Source of the DNA: PMG-095 sp037200885
GTDB taxonomy: Bacteria; Myxococcota_A; Polyangia; Polyangiales; Polyangiaceae
Length of the DNA: 64,000 nucleotides
Direction: 5' to 3'
NCBI GenBank assembly: GCA_037200885.1
Contig: JBBCIN010000001.1
Location: forward strand, 3,348,001-3,412,000
Shown here: positions 26,834 through 35,322 of the stretch, in pieces
Layout: every line of letters begins with the position of its first letter
How positions within the stretch are numbered: position 1 is the first letter of the stretch
The notes under the pieces: model-generated
Databases searched by the model: none
The model's input: the letters and a program-made list of their open reading frames with translations, nothing else
What the model was told of the DNA's origin: nothing
Position numbers and translations under genes: made by a program

Positions 26834-27160
26834 ATGAAAAAGTTCCTAGTTCTTTATCGTTCCACCATCTCCACCGCGGAGCGCATCGCGAAATCGACCC
26901 CCGAGCAGGCCAAGGCCGGGATGGCTGCGTGGATGGGTTGGGCCCAGAGGTCCGCCGCCGCGCTGGTCGAGATGGGCGCACCGTTGGGCGATTCGACCCT
27001 GCTCAAAGGCAGCGCCGCGCCGGGCCATCTCGGCGGATTTTCAATCGTGCAAGCGGAGTCGGTCGACGCGGCCAAGAAAATCTTCGACGGACACCCGCAC
27101 TTCGAGACCCCGGGCAACTCGATAGAGCTGCTCGAGCTGATGGCGATGCCCGGCACCTGA
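26834..27160 (+). CDS. YCII-related (DGPF-like) small protein
   Basis: 108 residues, cytoplasmic. It has the ferredoxin-like pattern of the YCII superfamily: KKFLVLYRS first strand, a helix with STPEQAKAGMAAWMGWA, ALVEMGAPLGDS, GGFSIVQAESVDAAKKIFDGHPHF and a final ELLELMAMPG strand. Many relatives act as small decarboxylase- or isomerase-like enzymes or accompany ECF sigma factors; none is nearby here. The ATG is preceded by GGGAGACC at suitable spacing. Confidence 0.82.
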   Translation: MKKFLVLYRSTISTAERIAKSTPEQAKAGMAAWMGWAQRSAAALVEMGAPLGDSTLLKGSAAPGHLGGFSIVQAESVDAAKKIFDGHPHFETPGNSIELLELMAMPGT

Positions 27161-27443
27161 GCCCAGCCGCGCGTTCCCGCGGGCCGGTTCGGCTCCGCGG
27201 GGGCACGCTGCCGTGGTCTAGTCCGACGCACGACGCGCAGTGCATGCCGCGAGTGCCGCGCGTATACACCTATGGCGGCATTATCGCGGATCAGCGTTCA
27301 AGGGGCGCGGGGCAGCGTGCGACGAATGGCGAAATGGGTCGATCAGCGCCCGAGCCCGATGACGGGAACACGACCCTTCGCGTGCCGGCTCTCCTTCGTG
27401 CTCGCGCTCGAATGAGTTGAGATTCATGCTACTGAGAACCTCG

Positions 27444-29126
27444 ATGAAATTTGAGAAAGCGTTCGGTTCCGTTCCCAGAATGATGCCGGGTTTGCTTTGT
27501 TTGCTCCCGCTCGTCGGGTGTTCACAATCAGGTCCCAGCGCTTCCCCGGGTGCTGGTGCACCGGGCGCATCTGGCGCGGTGGCCACCGGCGGCACGATGA
27601 GCGGCTCCGGCGCGGGCGGCACCCTCAGCGGCGGCGGAATGACGAGCGTGAGCGGAGCACCCGCAAGCAATGGCGGAGCGGCCAGCGCTGGCGCGCCGGG
27701 CAGCGGAGGCGCAGCCGGCGGCGATAGCGGGACGAGCGGCGGTAGCGGCGGCACCACGAGCAGCGGCGGTAACGGCGCAGGCGGAAGCTCGGCCTGCGCG
27801 GCGCCGACGGTGACGTTGTCCGGAGCAAACGCGGTCGTTGGCACGCTGATTCAGTTCAACGACAACGGCGCCTGGTGTTGGTATCAGGACGAGCGCGCGC
27901 TGGTGGACACGAAAGCCAACAAGTTGGTACTCGGTTCCGTCGCCAGCGGTGGGTCGCGCAACGGCTACATCGAAGCCGTGGTCTATGACATCGCGGCCGG
28001 AACCAAGAAGCTCAGCGTGCTCGGAACGGGTCTCGCGAGCAACGTCGACGATCACAACGCACCGGCGTTTCTCGTGCGACCCGATGGCAAATACTTCGCG
28101 ATGTGGTCCGGCCACCGCAGCGATTGCTACAGCCGCACGAGCATCTTCGATGGCTCGGCCTGGTCCGCGGAAAAGAAGTTCGACTGGGCCTCGAGCGGTT
28201 GCCCCTGGCCTGGCGCCGACACCAACATGGTCACTTACTCGAACCCCTGGTACATCGGCAGCGCGATCTACTCGGGCGTGCGCTCGGTTGGTACCGACCC
28301 GGCCGTTCTCACTTCCACCGACGACGGCGCAAGCCTGAGCTACTACGGGCGTTTGATGTCGAGCAAGCAGGTGGGCTACGTGGCTGGGTACTTCAAGTAC
28401 TGGGGCAACAACACCGACCGCATCGACTTCGTCGGCACCGAAGCGCATCCGCGCGATGCCGATACCAGCCTCTATCACGGCTATATCAAAGGCGGCATGG
28501 TCTACGACTCGATGGACGTCGTGAAGGACCCCTCCCTCCACGATGCCAACGCCACGACCAGCACTTCGGTGGACATCACCACTTACACGCAGGTATTCAA
28601 GACCGGTTCGACCATCGGTGGCGTCAAGCTCGAACACGCTTGGAACCACGACATCGTGCGCTACGCCGACGGAACGATCGCCATCCTCGGACAAGCGCGG
28701 GTGAACGGGACCGGAACGGACGACCCCGACAAGCGGATGCTTTACTTCCGTTTCGACGGAACCTCTTGGAAGTCGACCTACCTCGTGAATGGCGGGCACA
28801 AGCTCTACCCGGACGAGCAGGATTATATTGGTCTTGGAGCGCTGGTGCCGGACGACCCGACCACCATCTACATTTCGACGCCCTACGATCCGACCACCGA
28901 CAAGATGGGCCCGAGCGGCAAACACGAAATTTGGCGAGGCACCACCTGCGACAACGGCGCGACCTTCAAGTGGACGCCGGTGACCGCGAATTCGACCAAG
29001 GACAACGTGCGCCCGATCGTTCCCAAGTGGGATGCCAGCCACACTGCCCTGCTCTGGATGCAGGGGACGTATGATTCCGCGCAGAAGTTCGAGATGGCCA
29101 TCGTTGGGACGATCACGACTCACTAG
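27444..29126 (+). CDS. BNR_4-repeat beta-propeller lipoprotein (possible polysaccharide lyase or hydrolase)
   Basis: About 560 residues. The signal ends at LLCLLPLVGC-SQ, and a Gly/Ser/Ala tether runs to about residue 120. The domain opens with FNDNGAWCWYQDERALVD, the hallmark of the BNR_4 family, followed by blade-like strands (KLVLGSVAS, HNAPAFLVRPDGKYFAMWSGH, PAVLTSTDDGASLSYYG, HDIVRYADGTIAILGQAR, KMLYFRFDGTSW-type). BNR_4 proteins include seven-bladed ulvan-lyase-like enzymes (PL24/PL25 type) and proteins annotated as sialidase-like; the substrate cannot be read. The frame opens at TTG 27417, but ATG 27444 with GAGA upstream gives a better signal peptide; ATG 27426 and ATG 27483 are alternatives. 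Confidence 0.82.
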   Translation: MKFEKAFGSVPRMMPGLLCLLPLVGCSQSGPSASPGAGAPGASGAVATGGTMSGSGAGGTLSGGGMTSVSGAPASNGGAASAGAPGSGGAAGGDSGTSGGSGGTTSSGGNGAGGSSACAAPTVTLSGANAVVGTLIQFNDNGAWCWYQDERALVDTKANKLVLGSVASGGSRNGYIEAVVYDIAAGTKKLSVLGTGLASNVDDHNAPAFLVRPDGKYFAMWSGHRSDCYSRTSIFDGSAWSAEKKFDWASSGCPWPGADTNMVTYSNPWYIGSAIYSGVRSVGTDPAVLTSTDDGASLSYYGRLMSSKQVGYVAGYFKYWGNNTDRIDFVGTEAHPRDADTSLYHGYIKGGMVYDSMDVVKDPSLHDANATTSTSVDITTYTQVFKTGSTIGGVKLEHAWNHDIVRYADGTIAILGQARVNGTGTDDPDKRMLYFRFDGTSWKSTYLVNGGHKLYPDEQDYIGLGALVPDDPTTIYISTPYDPTTDKMGPSGKHEIWRGTTCDNGATFKWTPVTANSTKDNVRPIVPKWDASHTALLWMQGTYDSAQKFEMAIVGTITTH

Positions 29127-29149
29127 TTCGAGCGTCGTCGATGCATGCC

Positions 29150-29174
29150 ATGGGTGATCCGACGGGTCACCCAT
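29150..29174 (+). terminator. Hairpin between convergent genes, possible bidirectional terminator
   Basis: ATGGGTGA at 29150-29157 and TCACCCAT at 29167-29174 form a perfect 8-bp stem with a 9-base loop. It sits in the 71-base gap between two convergent genes, where a shared terminator is expected. There is no T-run, so intrinsic termination is uncertain. Confidence 0.5.
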
Positions 29175-29197
29175 CCTGGCTCAGCACCTGAACCCAG

Positions 29198-29845
29198 CTA
29201 GCCTGCCAGAGCTTTGATGTCCGCGGGCTCGAGAATTTGCTTCGCTGCACCCTCCCGCACGCAACGGATCATGGCGCGAGCCACTTGGTTCAAGGTGAGC
29301 CCGGGAAGAAATAGGTTCATCAGCGGGTAGAACACCAGCACGACGCGGTAACTCGTCTTCAAGTTCTTTTGGCCCGCCACGGGTTTCATCAGACTGGGCC
29401 GCATGTTGTACACACCGCGCAGAGGCAAGCGCATGAGCGCATTCTCCGTCTTGCCCTTGACTCGAGCCCACATGACCTTGCCTTGCTCGCTGCCGTCGGT
29501 GTGGCTGCCGGACACGTGCACGAGCACCAGGTTCGGACTGACGCGCGCCAAGGTTTGCGCAAACGCGAGCGGTGTCTCGTAGCTAATGCGGGTGTAGTCG
29601 ACTTCGCTCATGCCGATCGAGCTGACGCCTGCGCAGTAGAAACAGCCATCGTAGCCAGTGAGCTGGGCCTCCACGGCTGCGAGCTCACGAAACTCGGGCA
29701 CCAGCAGCTCTTCGAGCTTGGGGTGCACGTGTCCGGAAGGGCGCCGCGAGACCGACAGCACGCGCTCGACCTCGGGATTGTCGAGACACTCGAGCATCAC
29801 GCCTTCGCCCACCATGCCAGTCGCGCCCGTCACGATCACCTTCAT
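29198..29845 (-). CDS. NAD(P)H-binding (atypical SDR) protein
   Basis: 215 residues. The Rossmann start KVIVTGATGMVGEGVMLECL, the acidic/arginine turn VSRRPSG and the segment DGCFYCAGVSSIGMSE are typical of small NAD(P)-binding epimerase-like proteins. The usual Tyr-x3-Lys is replaced by a K-x-K arrangement around MWARVKGKTENALMRL, as in NmrA-like atypical SDRs. It has a C-terminal hydrophobic segment (VVLVFYPLMNLFLPGLTL). Cytoplasmic or membrane associated; substrate unknown. It is convergent with the BNR_4 gene. Confidence 0.85.
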   Translation of the reverse strand: MKVIVTGATGMVGEGVMLECLDNPEVERVLSVSRRPSGHVHPKLEELLVPEFRELAAVEAQLTGYDGCFYCAGVSSIGMSEVDYTRISYETPLAFAQTLARVSPNLVLVHVSGSHTDGSEQGKVMWARVKGKTENALMRLPLRGVYNMRPSLMKPVAGQKNLKTSYRVVLVFYPLMNLFLPGLTLNQVARAMIRCVREGAAKQILEPADIKALAG

Positions 29846-29926
29846 GGTCCAAGAGTCGACCCATTCGCACCAAGAGGCAAACGGGGGCGCCGCTCTCGGC
29901 CAATACCGGCAGCCTCAGCCAAACTT

Positions 29927-30105
29927 TCAAGCGCCGCGCGCATAGCGGGCGGGCGCGGTGCCGACGATACGTCGGAAGTGGCGGTTCAGCTGACTCTGAT
30001 CATACATGCCGATTTGGAGGGCAACATCGCTCGGCCTCACACCAGCGGCGAACAGATTTTTGGCTCGCACTGCGCGGCCAGTTCGTCGAGCGTCACTCGC
30101 AGGCG
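29927..30105 (-). pseudogene. AraC-family regulator remnant (C-terminal helix-turn-helix end)
   Basis: The last about 50 codons read AVRAKNLFAAGVRPSDVALQIGMYDQSQLNRHFRRIVGTAPARYARG, which is the end of an AraC/XylS DNA-binding domain (the second helix-turn-helix). Just upstream, in another frame, LRVTLDELAAQ resembles the beginning of the same domain. The rest of the domain and the whole sensor region are missing, and the start of the SDR remnant lies only about 30 bases beyond. The gene has therefore suffered a deletion and a frame change. No function can remain. Confidence 0.8.
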
Positions 30106-30136
30106 CGCTCGCTACCGGGACCACGAAGGAGCAATC

Positions 30137-30322
30137 ATGTCCAAACTCAAATACAAAGTCGTAGTGATTACGGGTGCACGGGACTTTGGCGGTGCCGGCT
30201 CGATGAAGAATTTGGAGACGATCTCTCCCGAGGCGATTGCGCGCGCAATCGCGTTCTCGATCGAGCAGCCCGCCGAGGTCGACGTGAATGAGCTGGTCGT
30301 GCGCCCCACCGCGCAAAGCTAG
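30137..30322 (+). pseudogene. SDR remnant with large internal deletion
   Basis: 61 codons with a good ribosome binding site (GAAGGAG). The first part, KYKVVVITGA, is the start of a classical SDR Rossmann fold. The last part, ISPEAIARAIAFSIEQPAEVDVNELVVRPTAQ, is the C-terminus of the same family (YdfG-like, 'Q-P-x-x-V-D-V-N-E'). Between them only RDFGGAGSMKNLET remains, so about 180 residues including the Ser-Tyr-Lys active site are gone while the frame stays open. It is divergent from the AraC remnant, the usual arrangement of an AraC regulator and its SDR target. Confidence 0.82.
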
Positions 30323-30467
30323 TGGCGGCGCGCCCGCAGCTTGAACGATCTTGCGCCTAGTTTCCGGCTGCGCCTCGACTGTTTGCCGCGATTCGGCTAC
30401 TGATCGCGACTCAACGTTTCATTGCCGCGCGCGCCAGTTGCCTGACTGAGCGCCGAGGTCGAGGCTC

Positions 30468-31349
30468 ATGGCCGCAGCGTCATTTCGAATTTGGTATCCA
30501 GATGGCCGTATCGAAGACCGCTCACTAGGCACGGGGCACCACGAGATCGGCCGCTCCGCGGGCGCAATCATCCTCGACGATCCGGGAGTCTCGACACGGC
30601 ACGCGCGGCTGTACGTCGAGGAAGGGCGCGTGGGCATCGAGGATCTCGGCTCCAGTAACGGCACGATGGACGCGAGTGGCCAGCGCATCGTCGGGGTGCA
30701 GGCGATGCAGCCGCAGCAGCCGGTTCAGATCGGCCGCACGCGCATCGCGCTGATCTCGATCGCCGTCGCGGCTCCGGGCACGCAGCTCATCCCAGTCATG
30801 AGCGACGCGCCGAGCCCGCCTTCAGCCTACGATGCGCCTCCTGGCTATGGCGCTCCGCCTCCTGGCTACGGCGCTCCGCCTCCTGGCTACGGCGCTCCGC
30901 CTCCTGGCTACGGCGCTCCGCCTCCTGGCTACGGTGCTCCGCCTCCTGGCTACGGCGCTCCGCCTCCTGGCTACGGCGCTCCGCCGGCCGCGCCCCCCGG
31001 CTACGGACCGGCCGCGATCGCGCCTTGGCAGGGTACACCCGCAGCTGGCGTTTCACCCGCTGCGCCATACGGCATCGATGCGTCGAGCGGCTTGCCATTT
31101 TCCGACAAGTCCAAGCTGGTGGCGGGTTTGCTGCAGCTGTTTTTCGGCTCGTTCGCCGTCGGTCGTTTCTACCTCGGGTACACGGGCATCGCGATCGCGC
31201 AAGTCGCGACCGTGTTCATCATCGGCGCGGGCGGTGCCGCGTTCACCTGCGGCGCGTCGTTGTTCGTCATCCTGTGGCCGGCCATCGACGGCATCCTGAT
31301 GCTCGTCGGCAAAGTCCCGGATGCTCAAGGGCGACCGCTCAGGCCCTGA
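30468..31349 (+). CDS. FHA domain protein with Pro/Gly/Tyr repeat and TM2 domain
   Basis: 293 residues. The N-terminal forkhead-associated domain (about 1-105) has the phosphothreonine-binding set HEIGRSAGAIILDDPGVSTRHARLYV and DLGSSNGT. A central stretch of seven PGYGAPP repeats (about 122-175) follows. The C-terminal TM2 domain (about 215-285) has the typical FFGSFAVGRFYLGYTG turn and two membrane helices ending in WPAIDGILML. FHA domains read Thr phosphorylation by Ser/Thr kinases, which are abundant in myxobacteria; the membrane part places the reader at the inner membrane. The ATG start follows GAGG at seven bases. The DUF2752 gene overlaps its 3' end by 29 bases. Confidence 0.9.
   Translation: MAAASFRIWYPDGRIEDRSLGTGHHEIGRSAGAIILDDPGVSTRHARLYVEEGRVGIEDLGSSNGTMDASGQRIVGVQAMQPQQPVQIGRTRIALISIAVAAPGTQLIPVMSDAPSPPSAYDAPPGYGAPPPGYGAPPPGYGAPPPGYGAPPPGYGAPPPGYGAPPPGYGAPPAAPPGYGPAAIAPWQGTPAAGVSPAAPYGIDASSGLPFSDKSKLVAGLLQLFFGSFAVGRFYLGYTGIAIAQVATVFIIGAGGAAFTCGASLFVILWPAIDGILMLVGKVPDAQGRPLRP
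30837..30983 (+). repeat. 21-bp tandem repeat, seven copies, coding PGYGAPP
   Basis: Seven near-identical 21-base units (CCTCCTGGCTACGGCGCTCCG) follow each other without spacer. Differences are single third-base changes. The unit length preserves the reading frame, so copy number can vary without breaking the gene. Confidence 0.95.
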
Positions 31350-31770
31350 GCTCTCGGGCGCTCGGCACGCGGCGCGGATGCTTCCTGCGTCGCGTGCACT
31401 GAGCGCCGTGCTAGCGGCAGGGTTGTGCTCGTGGCTGATGTTCGGGCCCTGGCTCAGCTGTCCGATGGTGAGCTGGTTTCAGCGGCCATGTCCGACTTGC
31501 GGTGTCCGCCGGGCATTGGCGCTGTTCACGCACGGTCACATCGCCGCTTCGCTCGCGCTACAGCCGCTCGCGCTGCCGCTGCTGCTGTCCGGCTGGCTCT
31601 TGGCGACCGAGGCGATACGCGGCACGCTTGTCGGCGGCGCCCCATTCGACTTGCTGTCTCAAACGCGCGGCCGCCTCGTGCTCGCCTCGGCTGCGCTCAG
31701 TTTCGTGCTCTCAGTAGTGCTCTGGGCGCTGCGCGCATCGGGTTACTTCGGCGGCGCAGTCGCGATTTGA
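31321..31770 (+). CDS. DUF2752 membrane protein
   Basis: 149 residues from ATG 31321; ATG 31378 would give 130. The DUF2752 core CPMVSWFQRPCPTCGVRRALALFTHGHIAASLALQP has the invariant Cys-Pro-x-Cys-Gly motif, followed by two further hydrophobic helices. DUF2752 proteins are small inner-membrane proteins of unknown function with a possible metal- or redox-active Cys pair. Overlap with the FHA-TM2 gene suggests the two are translated together, and TM2 and DUF2752 genes are often neighbours. Confidence 0.85.
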   Translation: MLKGDRSGPELSGARHAARMLPASRALSAVLAAGLCSWLMFGPWLSCPMVSWFQRPCPTCGVRRALALFTHGHIAASLALQPLALPLLLSGWLLATEAIRGTLVGGAPFDLLSQTRGRLVLASAALSFVLSVVLWALRASGYFGGAVAI

Positions 31771-32069
31771 CGAGCAACGGCGCGTGCTACGCGCAGAGTC
31801 CCCGGTCACTCCGCGAACGCCGCACCAAGCTAGCAAAGTCGCTAACGTCACCGCCCCGACGAATCCCGCCAATACGTTCTTCATTCAGCAGGCCCGCTGG
31901 AATTTGGGGCGTCGCCCGACAGCCGCGAGTATCAAGTTCTATTGGCAAAAGTCGCGTGACATGGCGGTGTCATCTCGCTCCGCGACAGCAACGCGCGCGC
32001 AATAGCATGTTTGGGTGGATGCTCATCTCGACCATGGTCATTCGTGTGAATCGATGAGAGATTGCGTCC
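31771..32069. other. Spacer upstream of the CHAT locus
   Basis: 299 bases with no recognisable gene. It has somewhat lower GC toward its right end (around 31860-32040), consistent with a promoter region for the CHAT gene that follows. Confidence 0.4.
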
Positions 32070-35000
32070 ATGACCGAGCAGACTGGGGCTCCTGCAACTG
32101 CCTGCCGTGCGCCGCGCGCAGCGTGGCTCGCTTGCCTTTTGGCGGCATGCTTTGGGATGTGGCTCGGCTCCGCGCGCGCCCAAAAGGCCAGCCCGAAGGC
32201 GCATTCGAACGGCGACCCAATGAATGAATACGTCGGGCGTTGGTCTGGCACCGGCAAGTTCCCGCGCCAAACCTCCATCGTGCTCACGGTTGGCGCAAGT
32301 TCGGACTTGAAGAGCTGCGGGACGCTCGAGCTGCCGGAGCTCGGGTGCAAGGCGTCGCTCACGGATTGCAGCGTGCTGAACTACAAGTTGGAGTTTCGAT
32401 TCGCGCTCGAAGCGAGCAACGGCGGCCCTTGCCCAGGGATCGCGGCAAACTCCGCTTCACTCGACAGCTCGGGCGATCTCGAGCAGTTCATTGGCTTTCG
32501 GCAACGAACGGGTTTCGGAAACCTGAGCAGCCGCACGCGGGGTAACGTCGCGGAGTTCAAGTCCGGTCCGATCCAGCTGCCCAGTTGCGATACGCGAGCG
32601 AAACCGACTCTCGACCTGTCCGGGGATTGGGTGGTGGCTTCCGCCCCTGGCTGGTCGGCAACGCTCATTCAAACAGGCACCTGCGTTCGCGCATCGGTAT
32701 TGAAAGAGGGAGTGCCCACGTTCGATGCCAAGGGCAGCCTGAGCGACGCTGATCTGCAGTTGAAATGGGCCGCGAAGACCGGTGCGGCCTCCGGCGACGT
32801 CGTTCTGCACGCCAGAAATGCTCAGCTCTCGGTCGCCTTCAGCGGCGGTCAGCAGCGCTGGCCAAAGTGGAGCTTCATGAAGGCTCCGTCGTTCGCCGCG
32901 CTCGAAGCGGCGCGCGCGTTGCTGAACACAGCGTTGGCTCGACATGGCACCCCGGCCGGGGCGGCCAACGCGCACGCGCTCGAGCTCGTGCTCAATTGCG
33001 CAGTAGATGCTCCGCGTTCGAAGCCCTCGGATGTGTGGGTTCAGGGACCCAAGGTCCAAGAGCTGTGCGCCAAATTGAAGACGTCTAGCGTGGGCGCGAC
33101 CAAGCCGGACAAGGCCGAGCTTGGATTGGCGACGACGAAAGTGCTCTTCGAGCGGATGGCCGTCGAGCGCGCGGCAGGGCGGCGCGACGCAGCCGTCTTT
33201 TTGTCGGAGAAGGCCAAATGGGCCGCGACCGAAGTCGGCAATCCACAGCAGACGATGATGCTGCAGGCGCAAATCATCGCTGCGACGCCCGGCGTCGGAC
33301 TATTCCCCGCAACGATGCTCGAGCAAACGGGTCCCAGGGAAAAAGCGCGCGAACAGTTGGCTCAACAGTGCCTCGCCCGGCTGCGGAACGGCGAATGGTC
33401 CGCCGCGCGCGCGACCTGCAAGAAGGCCGACGAGTCGATAGCGAGGCTAGCCGCGCCCGCCGACGACCGGATCGCCGCGGCCGACGCGGACGGCAAGCTC
33501 CAGATCGTCAAGAACTACGAGGCCAACGCCGAAAACGCTTCGCTCGCGAGTTGGCTTCAGCAACTGCAGGTCTTGATGTCGCTGGCCAGGAAAAATCCCG
33601 CCATGCGTGCCCAAGCGGGCGAGTTTGGGGCAGACGTGCTGGGCAAGGTGACCCGCGCCGTGCTCGCTTCGGGCACGATCGGCGATCTCGGCACCGCCTC
33701 GGACGCGCTTGCTTCGTCCGGCTTTGGCTACAGTGAAGTGCTCGCCTCGGTGGAAAGCGTCGAGGATGTCGCGACGTCGCTTGCGCTCGCGTCGCCGCAA
33801 ACGCGTGGCTTGACTCGCGCTGCCCTCGACATACTCTCGTTACGCTCGGGCAAGGGCACCGATGTGGCCACGGAAATTGCGCGCCTGTCGCGCCCGCAGT
33901 CCAAGGATGATTTCGTGACCCTGCGTGGTCTTCGCGCCGCCGTGGCTCGCGATTATTTTTCCGGCCGAGTTCCGGAGTCCGCGCCACTTCTGCAAGACAT
34001 CGATACGATCCAGCGCAAGATCGCCGGGATCGCGACAGCGCGGCTGGGCGCGAACGGGAACCTCAGCGCGCTCCCCGGCGCGGGCCAACCTTCGCAGCTG
34101 CTTGCTGCCGATAGCGTGTTCGTCGCATTTCAACGCTTTCGACCCGTAACCGAGCAGAACGCCACGCCGAGCGACGCGCACTACGCGGCATTCGTCGTGC
34201 GCAAAGCGACCGAGCCGAGCGTATTCGATCTCGGGCCAGCGGCGGTCTTGGATGACGCCGTCGGTGCTTTCCAAGGCGCGCTGCGAAACAGAGCGCCGAT
34301 CGAGGACGTACGCAAGCAAGCCAAGGCGCTCTACGCGGGCCTGTTGGGTCCGCTGCACCCGAGTACCTGGAAAGCGACGCGCTGGTTCGTCGCGCCGGAT
34401 GCTCAACTGCATCGGCTCCCGCTCGCGGCTCTCGACGACGGCTCGGGGTGGCTGCTGCAGAAATACGACATTTCATACGTCAGCTCATGGCAGGACTTGC
34501 AACGCGAAGCGGCTTCCGCGGCTCAACCGCAGAAACTGCTCAATGTGGTCGTGTTCGCCGATCCGGAAAAGACTTCGAATGGCTACGCGGACCGCGCTTT
34601 CCAGCCCGCCTCGTATTCGGACCTGAGCGGCGCGCCCGCTGAAGCGGTGCAGATCACCAAGATCTTCGGCGCATCCAAAGTGACCAGCTACCTGAAGCAA
34701 GCGGCAAAAGAGTCGACGTTCTTGGCCCAAGCCGAGCCAACGATTTTGCACGTCGCGACGCACGGCATGTCGCTTCAGGAACAATCGGCGGCTGACGGCA
34801 ATGCGCGCGGATTGACGGTCGACTCCGCCGCGCTCGAACATCGCGCGCGAATCCCGAGTGCCAACGATACGCTCTTGCGGTCGTTCTTGGTCTTGGCCGG
34901 CGACCAGTCGGGCAGTGATGGCCTGGCAACGGCGTACGAGATTAGTACGATGGATTTGGTGGGCACGCAGCTGGTCGTGCTGTCGGCTTGTCAAACCGCC

Positions 35001-35321
35001 GAAGGCGACGTGGCTAGCTGGTTCGGCGTGCATAGCTTGCAGCAGGCATTTCGCATCGCTGGCGCACGCAACGTGGTCGCTTCACTCTGGCCCGTCGACG
35101 ACACCGCGACACTGCCGCTGATGACGAGCGTCTACCAGTCGGTCGCCCAAGGAAAGCCCTACGGCGCCGCTCTCCACGCAGCGATGAGGGCATTGCTCGC
35201 TCGTTCGAAGCCGGACAATCCGAGCGAGCACCCCTATGAACATCCCTACTTTTGGGCGCCGTTCATCCTGAACGGGACCGGCACAGCTCGACTTGCCGCA
35301 ACGTCGGCCAGTTCACCCTGA
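32070..35321 (+). CDS. Exported CHAT-domain (caspase-like peptidase) protein A
   Basis: 1083 residues with a signal peptide (AAWLACLLAACFGMWLGSARA, cleavage near residue 37). The N-terminal 230 residues are beta-rich with paired Cys (SCGTLELPELGCKASLTDC). The middle is mostly helical without clear TPR consensus. The C-terminal 350 residues are a CHAT domain, a clan CD peptidase fold related to caspases and separase. The dyad is visible: His898 in LHVATHG and Cys974 in VLSACQTAEGD. The terminal motif HPYFWAPFILNG is typical. Most known CHAT proteases are cytoplasmic; an exported one is less usual. It ends one base before the stop of the convergent DUF4384 lipoprotein gene. Confidence 0.88.
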   Translation: MTEQTGAPATACRAPRAAWLACLLAACFGMWLGSARAQKASPKAHSNGDPMNEYVGRWSGTGKFPRQTSIVLTVGASSDLKSCGTLELPELGCKASLTDCSVLNYKLEFRFALEASNGGPCPGIAANSASLDSSGDLEQFIGFRQRTGFGNLSSRTRGNVAEFKSGPIQLPSCDTRAKPTLDLSGDWVVASAPGWSATLIQTGTCVRASVLKEGVPTFDAKGSLSDADLQLKWAAKTGAASGDVVLHARNAQLSVAFSGGQQRWPKWSFMKAPSFAALEAARALLNTALARHGTPAGAANAHALELVLNCAVDAPRSKPSDVWVQGPKVQELCAKLKTSSVGATKPDKAELGLATTKVLFERMAVERAAGRRDAAVFLSEKAKWAATEVGNPQQTMMLQAQIIAATPGVGLFPATMLEQTGPREKAREQLAQQCLARLRNGEWSAARATCKKADESIARLAAPADDRIAAADADGKLQIVKNYEANAENASLASWLQQLQVLMSLARKNPAMRAQAGEFGADVLGKVTRAVLASGTIGDLGTASDALASSGFGYSEVLASVESVEDVATSLALASPQTRGLTRAALDILSLRSGKGTDVATEIARLSRPQSKDDFVTLRGLRAAVARDYFSGRVPESAPLLQDIDTIQRKIAGIATARLGANGNLSALPGAGQPSQLLAADSVFVAFQRFRPVTEQNATPSDAHYAAFVVRKATEPSVFDLGPAAVLDDAVGAFQGALRNRAPIEDVRKQAKALYAGLLGPLHPSTWKATRWFVAPDAQLHRLPLAALDDGSGWLLQKYDISYVSSWQDLQREAASAAQPQKLLNVVVFADPEKTSNGYADRAFQPASYSDLSGAPAEAVQITKIFGASKVTSYLKQAAKESTFLAQAEPTILHVATHGMSLQEQSAADGNARGLTVDSAALEHRARIPSANDTLLRSFLVLAGDQSGSDGLATAYEISTMDLVGTQLVVLSACQTAEGDVASWFGVHSLQQAFRIAGARNVVASLWPVDDTATLPLMTSVYQSVAQGKPYGAALHAAMRALLARSKPDNPSEHPYEHPYFWAPFILNGTGTARLAATSASSP

Positions 35322-35322
35322 G

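Noticed and set aside
27528..29174. 548-codon open frame on the minus strand opposite the BNR_4 lipoprotein gene
   Set aside because: It mirrors the high-GC codon pattern of the plus-strand gene, has a low-complexity end created by the tether DNA, and shows no family motif.
30837..30983. Evenly spaced repeats as a CRISPR array
   Set aside because: The 21-base units are contiguous, without spacers, and encode PGYGAPP inside an FHA-TM2 protein.
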